A stretch of DNA of 64,000 nt from Vermamoeba vermiformis. Lineage: Eukaryota; Tubulinea; Echinamoebida. Every line of letters begins with the position of its first letter. Position 1 is the first letter of the stretch. Shown one piece after another: positions 21,312-31,428 of this stretch. The position numbers and the translations under genes are program-made. The stretch lies in assembly GCA_045837725.1 (NCBI GenBank), contig JBEWZL010000098.1:186001-250000 (forward strand), in the 5' to 3' direction. The notes beneath the pieces are model-generated. The model was not told the DNA's origin. It was given only the letters and a program-made list of their open reading frames with translations, and searched no databases.

Positions 21312-22616
21312 TTAAGCCAAATTCTTAGCAGCTTCTTGTTCAATCTTAGCAATAGCTTCCTTTTCCTCCTTATCGACTTGATCGAAGTAGTTGTTGAGTT
21401 GTTGCCAAGAGGGCAATTGACCGGAAGCGAGACCCAACTCCTTGTAGATCTGAGGGGAGAGGTCCTTGTCGAGACCCATCTCCTTGATAAATTGAGCTTT
21501 CAATTGTTGGTCGTACTTTTGTTTAACGTCGTTGGTCAATTTGGGCAATTCCTTCAAGGCTTGAGCCAAAGCGCTGACTTCATCGCTCTTAGTAATACCG
21601 GGGTAGTTCATGTAGTTGATGGTGAAGTGCGAGGCCAAAGTACCTTCAGGCTGTCATGGGTGCGTTAGACACGTAAATATATATTAGGCAGGAAAAGAAT
21701 GCGTGATCTTACGGTGGTGTAGTTAGCAATCTCTTCAGCAGAAAGCAACAACAAATCGGCATTGACACTGCGCTCATTAACGCGGTTCTCGTGCTCTTTA
21801 GCAACCTAAACACAGATCGAAGTTTAGTACAGAACTCACAATTGGCTTGACGAGTTTAGGAATAAATAAATCAGAAACCAAAGGGATTGATACAAATATT
21901 TTTTCTAAATTAATTACGTGATAAATAAATAAATAAAAAAATAGATCTGTTACCTGTTCGGGAGTGAAGGTTTTGGATTTCTCGGCCAAGATCTGCTTGG
22001 CGCGGTCGATCAAAGCTTTAGCTTGGGCAGTGAATTCAACAGGTGAAGGGTCTTCGCCAAATTTCTCGATAACGGCGCTTTGAGCTTCCGATTTGGATTT
22101 GAAGAAGGGTTGGAACTGAGCGTCAGATGCTTCAGCAATCTTCTTGAGGGCGTCAGCTGACAATTTGAGAGCGCTGGCCTTTTGGGCGAATTTTTGACTT
22201 TCAAGCTTGGCACCTTCAGCCATGCCTCTGTAAATATCGCGGTATGAAAAGAATGGTGTTTCAGCATTGACAATTTGACCAGCAATATTGTTCAACATCT
22301 CCTCAAATCTAGGGGTCATCTTCAATGATACGCGACCATCCTTAATTGTGGGCTCTGAGATATGAAAATATTTTGTTAGATTAATTATTATTGTAATTAT
22401 TTTTTTGCGTTGTAAAAATTACCAGGTCTCTTATCGACGGTGGGACGAACAGTGTATGATCTAGCAAACACAGAGGTGGTCGAGGAGCTCTAAAATAAAC
22501 GGTATAAGCAAAAACGCTGAATCGAATCGACAAGTTTTTTGTGGCTCCACTGAAAGTTCCAATACCTTGAGGGTACGAGCGGAAATGCGAGCAACGTTAT
22601 TGAGTGCTGACAACAT
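21312..22616 (-). CDS. unidentified abundant mitochondrial protein, 316 residues
   Basis: Five exons fit exactly in phase: 22566-22616, 22423-22489, 21954-22354, 21713-21805 and 21312-21650. The N-terminus MLSALNNVARISARTLKSS followed by FARSYTVRPT is a typical cleavable mitochondrial presequence (Arg at -2/-3, RSY motif). The mature part is soluble, helical and Lys/Glu/Ala-rich (KFAQKASALKLSADALKKI; KALIDRAKQILAEKSKTF). It has a C-terminal block with FTINYMNYPGITKSDEV and GLASGQLPSWQQLNNYFDQV. No membrane helix or catalytic motif is visible and I do not recognise the family. Codon use is as biased as in eEF1G, which suggests an abundant protein, for example a lineage-specific subunit of a respiratory or ATP synthase complex. 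That role is a guess. Confidence 0.75.
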
Positions 22617-22824
22617 TGATACTGCTTTGTTGTTTGTTGGCTTGCAGGAAAAAAACAAATTAACAACCACGAGCACAAACATCTTCGTACGAGCAACTAA
22701 GATTTACCCACAAACAAACGGGCTGTATTATTCAATAATTTATTGGTAGTACTAATGACACAAAATAGACAATCTTTGCCCACAAACAACAGGAGGGCAG
22801 ACCTCCTTATTAATAAATAATCGC

Positions 22825-25800
22825 TTAGAGCTCTTGCACGTAGTTAGCAGGGACCCAGCCACGTTGACCGCCGGCTTCAGCTTCCCACCAGCCATTGGCG
22901 TCCTTTTGAACAATAAAGAGGATGTCACCTTCACCGAATGTCAACTCGTCGTCGTTCTGCGCGGTGTAGGGATACAAGGCACGTGCTTGAGGCTTGGCAG
23001 GTTGAGCGGGCATCTTGGCGGGACCAGGACCAGGACCTTTAGGACCCTTGGCCATGCCAGGACCGCCAGCTTTAGCCATACCAGGACCCTTAGGACCACC
23101 CATACCAGGGCCCTTAGGAGCACCCATGCCAGGGCCTTTAGCAGCGCCCATGCCGGGCCCCTTTGGTCCTCCCATGCCTGGGCCCTTAGGACCACCCATA
23201 CCGGGTCCTTTGGGAGCACCCATGCCGGGACCCTTTGGTGCACCCATGCCGGGACCTTTAGCGGCACCCATGCCAGGGCCTTTGGGAGCGCCCATTCCGG
23301 GACCTTTAGGAGCGCCCATGCCTGGACCCTTCGCACGACCAGGAGCAGCACGGCCAACAGGAGCAGAGCGTTGAGCACCAGGAACGAATCCTTGAGGAGC
23401 AGTGTCTGTGTTGCGATCGAGACCGCTTTGAATCATGACGGTCATTGTCTTGCCCGATTTTCTGATGCGAGGAACTGAAGCAGACTCGTCCTTTTGGAAC
23501 ACAATTTGTCTGCTGTCACCAGCCTTGGGTCGGTAGGTGATGCTGTCACTGAAGTTGATGGCGAGCTTGCGACCAGTAGCTTGTTCGTAGTACTCGTTCA
23601 ACACAGCCACGAGTTCAGTCTTGTTCGCGCACTCGATCACGACGTCGAACTCGCTGTCGCTGTGAATGACAACGACGTTATCTTGCAAGGTACTCAAGGA
23701 GACAGAGGAGATGTTTTGCAAGGTCGTTCTGCGGGTCAACTTGGAGAGGGCCAGTCCTTGCTTGACAGCGCGCATGATCAAGTAGTACGCTGAGCTAGTG
23801 ACGACAAAGTCACGACGTTCAGGCATGCAGCGTCTGTTGAACTTGATGACTTGATCGTCAAAAGCGACACGCTCTTCACGGTATCTGTCCATGGCAGCTT
23901 GCACCGTGTAGTTGTTGTCGTAGTTGAGGTAGTCAGCGGTGAAGGCTCGGGCCACTGATTCGCGACGACGTTCCTTCTTGCCGCGGAAGATGTTGGCTGC
24001 AGCGGCCTTCTGTTCAAGGGCGTGCTTCTTGGCCTTCCAACGTCTCCAAGCACGTTGAATGACGAGGGCCTTTTCGTAGTCGTAACGTTCCAAGCACTCC
24101 TCCAAGAAGAACAACGATTCAGGGTGACGAATGAACATCTTCGTCTTGCCCAATTGCCACTCCTTGGTGTCGAGGCCTGATTCTTGCAACACAACGGTAC
24201 AACCCTCGCGAGGATCACCGCTCCATTCACCCCAGATACCCCAAGTCTTGGGCGACAACTTCTTGTATCTGTTCAAGAAGCGCGCGAAGGGTGCACGGTA
24301 GGCAAATCCAGCACGACGGACGCGCACGTTTTCGAGCAGACCGAGGTACTTGACTTGATGGCTGACACGCTGGTCATCCCAATCTTGAGGCTGCTTGGTG
24401 TCGTTGGGCTTGATGCAACGTACGTAGTGCGGTGTGCAAGCAGAGAGGGTCTTGATGAGCGATTGGCACGAGGTCTTGATCTTGAAACCAGCGGTGGTCG
24501 GTCTCTTGGACTGCTTGACCTTGGTGTCTTCGGGGAAGAGCGAGACCAAGAACGGATTGTCACTGCACTGCATGGCTTCGATCAAGTCGTTGAAGACGGT
24601 GTCCTTGTTCTTCTCGCAGAAACCTTCAATCTCGTAGGTCACATCACCGGCATAGTGCTTGATCGTGAAGGAAGTGTCGGCACGTCGGAAGTGCAAGTTT
24701 TGGGTGTAAGTACCAATGCACTTGTCGAGGAACTTCATGTCGAGATTGCCACTAGACTCGGCGTGCATCGTGTAGCAAATGTCGTCGAGCAAGGAGAACA
24801 TGCCGGGGGGTGCTTTGCCTTCGATCAACTCGCACACGACCAAGTTGTTGAAGTACTTGATGGGCTCCCACTTGATGCCCTCTTGCTTGTACTCCTCTTG
24901 TTCGGCCTTGAGCGTCAATTCAATAAAGTACTGCTGCAACTTCTCGTTCACGTAGTTGATGCAGAACTGTTCGAAGCTGTTGAACTAGATATACTGCACG
25001 TCAGTATTTGAATGGCTGACTAGCAAACACAATGACTGGTACTCACATCGAAGATTTCAAAGCCGTAAATATCGAGCACACCGATGACGCAAGCAAAGTC
25101 GAGATTGAATTTGGAGAGGGCCTGATTGGTCTTCTCAATCAAGAAGTCGAAGATGCGACTGTAGATTGTCTTGGCCAGGGCATCACGAGCTCCCTCAGCC
25201 TGCACCTTGTTCTGCGGCACGTTGTACGTGGAAGTACGACCACCAGCACCACCAGTGTTGATCACACGGAAGGTGAGGGCATTGCGCAAAGTGAACGGAT
25301 CCACTTGTAAGATGGCAGCAGCGACGTTCAGACCTGCAGATACATACACATATGAGTGCCAATGAAGCAACGCCGTCTAACTGTTTAGTACGCACCGTTC
25401 TCATCAGCAATGTCCGCATTGCCCTGGTTGTTCTCGGCGAACTGAATGTTGCCCAAGTGCAGCACCGAGGCTACGAGCGCAAAGATATTTTGTTGCGTGG
25501 CCTCATCGATGCCGACTGTGTACATGGCCTGCAAGGTCTCTTTGAAGTCCTCGGCATCGTCCACACCTTGGATCGTGAAGCAGCGACTGTTGGCAATGTA
25601 ACCAAAGTACTCGGGCTGATAGAGCTGCAACGACTCAATCATTTGTTGGTGCGCGCCTGACAAGAGCTGATAGAAAATATGGAAGGTACGCTCGCCTTCT
25701 TTTTGGTAGACGATACGCGACTTCTCGAGCAGATCTAAATGGTTGTTAATTACTTGCGAAGAAAATGATATTACAGTATACTCACAGTGGTTAATTTTGC

Positions 25801-26655
25801 CACCGCTAGGGTCACCATATCTGTTGAATTGAATCTCAAAATATTTGCCCTGGAAATCACATGTTAATGCGACTGAATCAGCCCCGCAAGTTAATTAACG
25901 AGCTTACGAATCGACTTGAGTTGTTGTTTCTCAATGTCTTGGCGTTACCGAAGGCCTCCAACAAAGGATTGGATTGAAGAATAACGTCCTTAATGTAGGC
26001 AATTTCCGGACTATTGCCAGAAACCAACGAGACGTACTTCATAATCAACTTGGCAGCTTCAGTCTTGCCTGCACCAGACTCACCACTATTATTTGTATAT
26101 TAATTAACCCATAATACTGCAGTATTAGTAAACAAAAAAAAATTATTAACGTACGTGATAATAACGCATTGATTTTCTTGCTCATTCTTGACAGAGCGAT
26201 AAGCCTCTTCAGCAAGAGCAAAAATGTTCGGTTGCACTTCGTGACGGAATCTACCGCGGTACTGGTCGACATTTTCATCGTCACAGATGCCCTTAATCCA
26301 ACGGAAAGGGTTCACGGAGATAAGCACAGGGCCGATATTGGTCTGAAAAAATGGGTTATATAATTATGACTGCTTTTGTATAATCAAAACTGCAGGAATA
26401 ATAAGTAAATTTGGGAGATATTTTTGATTCAATTCAGAAAGTCTAATCTGCCTTCTTTCTCTGAGACATACGTAAATCAAATCGGAGCGAAATCTCTTCA
26501 ACAAGTTACCGCAGATGCCGTCTTCAGTAACTTGCGGCAGGAGGACGAGATCGTCAACTCCCTGCTGCTCCATCAACCCCTTAGTTCTGAATTCCGTCTG
26601 AATAAAAGAATATTAGATAATACTGCAGTATAATTATACTGGGCCTATTTACCAT
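22825..26655 (-). CDS. class I myosin heavy chain, long-tailed (motor-IQ-TH1-TH2-SH3)
   Basis: This is an actin-based motor linking membranes to the cortex and endocytic patches. The start codon is an exon by itself (ATG at 26653-26655, donor GTAAAT); the next exon is 26472-26597 ([13 protein letters not shown]...). Motor landmarks are [13 protein letters not shown], the P-loop [18 protein letters not shown], switch [19 protein letters not shown], switch [13 protein letters not shown] and [19 protein letters not shown]. One IQ motif ([15 protein letters not shown]) follows, then a TH1 lipid-binding tail. After it comes a TH2 segment of tandem [16 protein letters not shown] units (about 23020-23340) and a terminal SH3 domain ([20 protein letters not shown]...[11 protein letters not shown]). 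This architecture is that of fungal/amoebozoan/holozoan myosin Ie/If relatives that recruit Arp2/3 activators. The exon at 22825-24951 alone encodes most of motor and tail. Confidence 0.96.
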
Positions 26656-26977
26656 TTTGAAGGATTAGAATGAGGCGTGTTCGTGTTTAAAAAAAGATAT
26701 GGAAAAAAGATTCTACAAAAACCCAAACCAAAAATCTCTCTTACGCTCACACACGGCAGCTGGAAATTGAACCGGTTAATAATAATGTCACCTGCAAGGT
26801 ACTCTTGATTGTTAAATTACAATTGTACACTGCTTTATTACTTTCTTTTCAATTTGCTACAGATCGCATTTCGAATGAGATTTGTTAAGTCTCGTTGTTG
26901 GTCATAAATATTGGTGAAGGAATCGGTCTATTAGGCGGATGAAGTCGTGGGGCTAGTTAGATGGTAATCTTGGCTCA
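26656..26977. promoter_or_regulatory. 322-bp gap: myosin-I promoter/5' UTR and G3BP 3' UTR
   Basis: The stretch lies between the start of myosin-I (26655) and the stop of G3BP (26978), both on the minus strand. It is AT-rich. I see no gene, tRNA or repeat in it. Confidence 0.5.
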
Positions 26978-28393
26978 TTAGTGAGCGGCATTGTCGTTAG
27001 ATCTGCCGCCAGTCTTGTTGTCGCGCTTGGCACCAGCAGGCTTGGACTGACCCTGAGGACGAGGGGCACTCGACTTGGCGCCACGGTTGCGGTCTTCAAT
27101 CACCAACGGACGGCCATCAAGAGTAACCTAAGTGTCAGCATGTCAGTTACAGTACTCACTTGGTGACAGGAGCAGTACTCACAGGGTGCTCGTTGAAGTG
27201 GTCGAGTGCTTTCTTGAGGTCTTCAGCACTGGTCAAATCAACAAAGCCGTAGCCACGCTTCAATGCAATGTCCTTGATGGTGACTAACTTGGCGAAGAGG
27301 TTGTACACCTGTTCACTGGTGGCTTCAAACGGCAAATTGCCGACGTAGACGGAGTGGCCTTCGCGCTCTTGCTTGGGCTTCTTCTCTTTGACTTGAGTTG
27401 GCTTGGGGGCAGCACCAGTCGCTGTCTTGGGTGCGCTTTGTGGTTGCTTGGGAACAACGCCAATCTTGGTCTTGGGCTTAGCGGCGCTCACTGGAGGAGC
27501 ATCGGTGGCAGCAGCACTGCCCGAGACAATGTTGGCGTAAGTAGCAGGCTTGGAGGGCTTGGCGGCAGGTTGTTCTTGGCCGTGTTCGGGCTTGGTCTCG
27601 CGACTCTTCTTGTCTTCACCCTTGCGGTTCGTGTTCTGACGACCCTTGCGAGTGGTGGTCGGGGAGCCAGCGGCAGCAGCAGCGGGCTTTTTCTTGTCAC
27701 CTTGAGGTTGATTCTTGGCCTCACCATTGCCTTCAGCGACAGGAGCGGTGGTGATAGTGGTGTGTGTTTCAGTGCCATTGGTGGCAGTGGGGGCGGGGGT
27801 AGGGACTGGTTGGGCCTTGGGCTCTTCTTTGGCAGCAACAACAACTTGTTGCGGGGTCTCGTGCAAATAGCGCAAAATATCGTTGCGAATGGAGTAGTTG
27901 TGCGGGGTTTGTGCCTCCAAGAAGAAAGTCTGCACGAAGCGGCGTGTCTTGACAGCAGCGCCCTCCAAGCGATTGAAGCTGCCGACAGCAGTGATGACGA
28001 TGCCCTGATTGACTGAGTATTGACTGTCCATCACCTTCAATGTCACTTCAGAGTTGCGCACTTGATTGTGGAAGGTAGCCAGCTCTTTCTTGATTCCCTA
28101 CGAATTCTGGTATTAAAATCTGCGTACCTTCGCTCAACTGTCTGGTACTAATACGATATGTGTCGTGGAATGAGAATTATAAAATTGGTTGAATATTTAA
28201 GTACCTCGAGACCGGTGGTTGTCGATGCGTCTGCTTGACCACGAGCTTCGTCTCCGCGAGTGAAAACAGCGTCTAATTGATAGAATGTGTGCAACTTAGA
28301 GAAGTTTTCAGGGTCCACTAACAGGCCATAATAGGCTTCAGCAAAAGTGTGAGCAATGTAGGAGAGAGCATCCGAAGTGTTGGTTTGCGACAT
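26978..28393 (-). CDS. G3BP1: G3BP-like stress-granule protein (NTF2-like + RRM)
   Basis: This is an RNA-binding scaffold of stress granules. The coding exons are 28205-28393, 27183-28097 and 26978-27127 (417 residues). The NTF2-like domain occupies the first ~125 residues (IAHTFAEAYYGLLVDPENF; VMDSQYSVNQGIVITAVGSF; RRFVQTFFLEAQ). It is followed by a long low-complexity linker rich in Pro, Ala, Thr and Lys. A canonical RRM near the C-terminus has RNP2 HSVYVGNLPF and RNP1 RGYGFVDLTSAEDL. The C-terminus is an Arg/Gly/Pro-poor basic tail, not a strong RGG box. An intron in the 5' UTR is likely (GTACAT...CTGCAG just upstream of the ATG). Codon use resembles eEF1G. The gene head faces NUP43 across ~600 bp. 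Confidence 0.93.
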
Positions 28394-28991
28394 TGTGCGA
28401 GCTGCAGAAAAATAATAGTGTTATTTTTTGCATAAATTCTTACTAATGTACCATAAAAATAAGGTTGTTGGTTCAATTCTGTAATATCTTCGGATCTAAA
28501 ATTATTTTTTAAAAGATTCAAAAGAGCCTAAATTTAACAAATAGTTGTTCTGACAAATTATAGCAACGTTGTGCATTATTATAAATATTAGTATTGTATA
28601 TTGTCGCTCATTTAGTCGAAGAAAACGATCAGAAACAGAATTGATCCTTATGTTAAGTAGCGTAATTGGCTTACCTGAACAACAGAGAAAAGAAAGTAAT
28701 GCAGTGTTGCAACGTATTCACTTACAGGTGATGAATACTGTGTTTTTGCCAAGCCAACAACAGATTTGGATCTTCCGACGGATTTCTTCGGAGAACGTTT
28801 TATTTTTCTGAAGTCAATAGTGCAAATTGTTAACTACTGTAGTGTACATTGAAGCTTCAACAACAGACCACAAGGGACCTACTTGTTATTGTCTGCTTTT
28901 GGTGCGTGGATTTAGCTTAGGAGTGGATGGATAGAGGCGTTCTTGATATCAATATAATATAATATAATGCTCACTAGTTTCGTTGGATTTA
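28394..28991. promoter_or_regulatory. 598-bp divergent region between G3BP and NUP43
   Basis: This holds the promoters and 5' UTRs of two divergent genes. The part up to ~28530 appears to be a 5' UTR exon and intron of G3BP. An 80-codon frame lies at 28569-28811 and is listed separately as doubtful. Short TA-rich tracts (ATATAATATAATATAATG) occur near 28949-28968. Confidence 0.45.
28569..28811 (+). CDS. doubtful 80-codon open frame
   Basis: This is an uninterrupted frame from ATG 28569 to the stop at 28809-28811. The peptide after residue 15 has a fairly natural composition (RRKRSETELILMLSSVIG, then LPEQQRKESNAVLQRIH). It lies in the promoter gap between G3BP and NUP43. I recognise no family, and the first 15 residues look like translated AT-rich leader. 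A second ATG at residue 28 is a possible alternative start. It could equally be a chance frame. Confidence 0.15.
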   Translation: MCIIINISIVYCRSFSRRKRSETELILMLSSVIGLPEQQRKESNAVLQRIHLQVMNTVFLPSQQQIWIFRRISSENVLFF

Positions 28992-30341
28992 ATGTCGATA
29001 GAATCAGATTTTGCTCCCCTTCGAGTCGTTTTGGCGGATCTGACACCTGGTTCGTCACCTCCTCTCAAAATATTGACGTAAGTACATAATATAATATATC
29101 AGCTTAATTAAGCGATATTACCAAGCAGTATAACAGTACTGTAAAGTTGGATCCTTTCTTAGAAGTAGTACGAAATTAATTCTGCTCGCAGCACGCCCTG
29201 GCAGTGTGGGACTGGGAGACGTGTTTGAATGCAGAGAGCTATCAGCGCGTCACTGGCAAGGCACGTTACTTCCGCATGAGTGACGACGAGGACATTCGCG
29301 ATCCAGTGCGCGTCGCAACGAGTGCACTGAGTGCCGGTGATCAGAAGAACATCGGTACCCCTACCCAACTGCGCGTGAGTAATCAGCACTAGTATAGCGA
29401 GCATGTCTCACAGCCGCGCAGACACTGTCAGAGCACGAGCGCTCATTGCTAGTCACATCCACCTCTGCTGGTCTCGTGTTCGTGCACAACATTACACGCA
29501 CTCAACAGGCCACAGTAAGATCACGATGCATAATACAATGCACGACTAGTCACTCACCCTCGTTGTCCAGGAGCTCAAATACACGCAACACACCGCCGCA
29601 CACGCGAGTGCAGTGAATGACATCGACGTGCAGCAAGACAAGCTCGTGGTCGCATCAGCAGGCGAGGACGGACTAGTGCATGTGATCAGTCTCGCGGACT
29701 TGAAGACACGCAGCACTTTCGGTGAGTACGCGCGCTGATGGCACTCACGAGACTCACGCTCTTGTTCTCCAGCCCCGCCAGAGCGACGGTCCATCACCGC
29801 GCTCAAACACTGCACTGCTGACACCTTGGCACTCGCCATGGGCTCCGTCACCGTGCTCTGGGACTCGCGCACTGATAAGCCTGTCATGCGCTGTGAGTCC
29901 TCGCACAGCTCTCAGCTGACGCACCACCACGTGACGTGTTTGACGGTGCACCCTGATCAGCCGCACCGCTTGGTGACAGGTGCCAGTGACGGACGTGTCA
30001 CACTTTATGACCTGCGTGTCAATGCCGCACTGCAGTCGCACACCACGCACTCCTCGCTCGGTACGTACACTAGTCTCATCTTGCAGTCGTACTCACCACG
30101 GCCTATTCTAGTGTGGGAGGTCAAGTTCTTGCCGCAACAGCCAGATGCGCTGCTCTCGTGCGGTGAAGACGGTCAATTGCTCTTGTGGCACGCCAATGCT
30201 CCTGCAGCACCAGTGCATCGACTGCTGACTAACATCATGGGCGTCAATTCGTTCGACATTCACCCCGAATTTCAGTACCTCGCTGCGTCGTTGGATCAGG
30301 AGGCTGTCGTGTTCAACACGCAACTCGCGGAGAAATTGTAA
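28992..30341 (+). CDS. NUP43: nucleoporin NUP43-like WD40 protein
   Basis: This is a WD40 beta-propeller subunit of the Y-complex (outer ring) of the nuclear pore. Exon 1 begins MSIESDFAPLRVVLADLTPG. Later exons give LAVWDWETC, LLVTSTSAGLVFVHN, SAVNDIDVQQDKLVVASAGEDGLVHV, SITALKHCTADTLALAMGSVTVLWDSR, LTVHPDQPHRLVTGASDGRVTLYDLR and VWEVKFLPQQPDALLSCGEDGQLLLWHA. The last blade and the ending (GVNSFDIHP...DQEAVVFN) correspond to NUP43. The phase between exon 1 (donor GTAAGT at 29082) and the exon starting CACGCCCTGG at 29193 does not match directly. A small extra exon around 29130-29160, or another start, is needed, so the 5' model is provisional. The short introns are GT-AG. A polyadenylation-like AATAAA follows the stop at once. 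Confidence 0.8.
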
Positions 30342-30401
30342 AAATAAAAACTAGTAGATATCTGTTACATACCACAACTCACTTATAATACGACTCGAAC
30401 A

Positions 30402-31109
30402 ATGTCATTTTTTGGAGGTGCGAAGAAAATGTTGGGAGGTAAGTAATTGCAACGCAGTGAAGCGGGTACCAGAATGACGGATCGCACAGAAATAATTTTA
30501 AAAAAATTTCTAAGACAAATCATACTTGCGGCCTGCTATTAAAATGGTTTGTAGCATTATTGAGGTATAACAAAATTATTGTAAGGTGCCATGGACTTCG
30601 CCAAATACATGCCCCAGATCATGGCGCTATCACAAAAATTAGGCAAAATTTCAGCTGAAGGCGCCTCTGAAGGTAATAATAGCGAGTATAGCGCATAACA
30701 TTGGTGCTGACGGTGTGTTGTTAGGTAGTCTCGTGAAGGTGAAACTCGCGCGTCAATCAGGTAGGTCCAGTCTACTTGCGTTAGCTAACCTCTGTCCAAT
30801 ACTGACTAATAGCACTATGATTGTATCAGACTTTGGCAGTAAACTCACCGAAGTCAAGGTGGATCCGAGCTTGTTGAAGAAAACACCCGCTGAAATTGAG
30901 CGTCACGTGATGCAAGCTGTCAACCAGGGTCTGGCTAAGGTCAGTTTATATATTAATATTTATTTATATTAAATTTTGCCTTTGAGCAAATCATATTGCC
31001 TAATTAGGAAGTATCTGAACAAACACTGACGGAGCAGTTCAATTAGGAAATGGACGAACTGAAGAAATTGCTCACGACTGAAATGCAGAACTTCAAAGAG
31101 GACAAATAG
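30402..31109 (+). CDS. YbaB/EbfC-family DNA-binding-protein homologue
   Basis: Exons 30402-30438, 30586-30672, 30725-30760, 30830-30939 and 31047-31109 encode ~110 residues, the usual length of bacterial YbaB/EbfC nucleoid-associated proteins (~105). The order is also the same: N-terminus MSFFGGAKKMLGGAMDFAKYM with a Met/Gln/Lys helix (PQIMALSQKLGKI), then the beta strands SLVKVKLARQSDFGSKLTEVKVDPSLL, where VKVDPSLL is the family signature, then a helical end (IERHVMQAVNQGLAKEMDELKKLL). Four phase-consistent introns show that it is a genuine nuclear gene, not bacterial contamination. No presequence is apparent; an internal signal is possible. A nearer acceptor (31013-31015) would give an alternative last exon of 12 codons ending at 31046. 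Role in organelle or nuclear DNA binding is not known. Confidence 0.7.
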
Positions 31110-31428
31110 AGCAATCACGTGCCTCTATATATATCGAGGGTCTATTAACATGTGCTCGCACAACACGCGATAAGAGGTGTTTGAAAGAATAAACAATTGT
31201 ATATACTGGCCAATGCGTTAGTTCTCAGTACTTGTTGCCTGATCTAGTCTCCGATCGGTCACGTGTTCGAGTCACGTGTTCGTTGTTTATGACGCACGTG
31301 ATTTTCTCAAACATTTGACGCGCACGCAAATTCGAAATTGAACACGAAGCTTCACGACCACAACAGTCTATCTTATTCGCTCATTGAACCATCACAGACT
31401 ATTGCATGACTCACAGACTATTGCAGGG
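31110..31428. promoter_or_regulatory. 319-bp intergenic region before the IST1-OB-ARP gene
   Basis: It lies between two plus-strand genes. It contains two CACGTG elements close together (about 31260-31280) and a direct repeat CACAGACTATTGCA (~31393-31425) just upstream of the ATG. No coding sequence is seen. Confidence 0.5.

Noticed and set aside
23015-23374. Tandem repeats taken for a CRISPR array or satellite
   Set aside because: The units encode the Gly-Pro-Met TH2 region of the myosin tail in frame; there are no spacers and the organism is a eukaryote.
24184-25011. 275-codon open frame on the plus strand
   Set aside because: It is antisense to the myosin motor exon, with no recognisable protein features.
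30402-31109. YbaB-like gene as bacterial contamination
   Set aside because: It has four phase-consistent spliceosomal introns and lies between eukaryotic genes.
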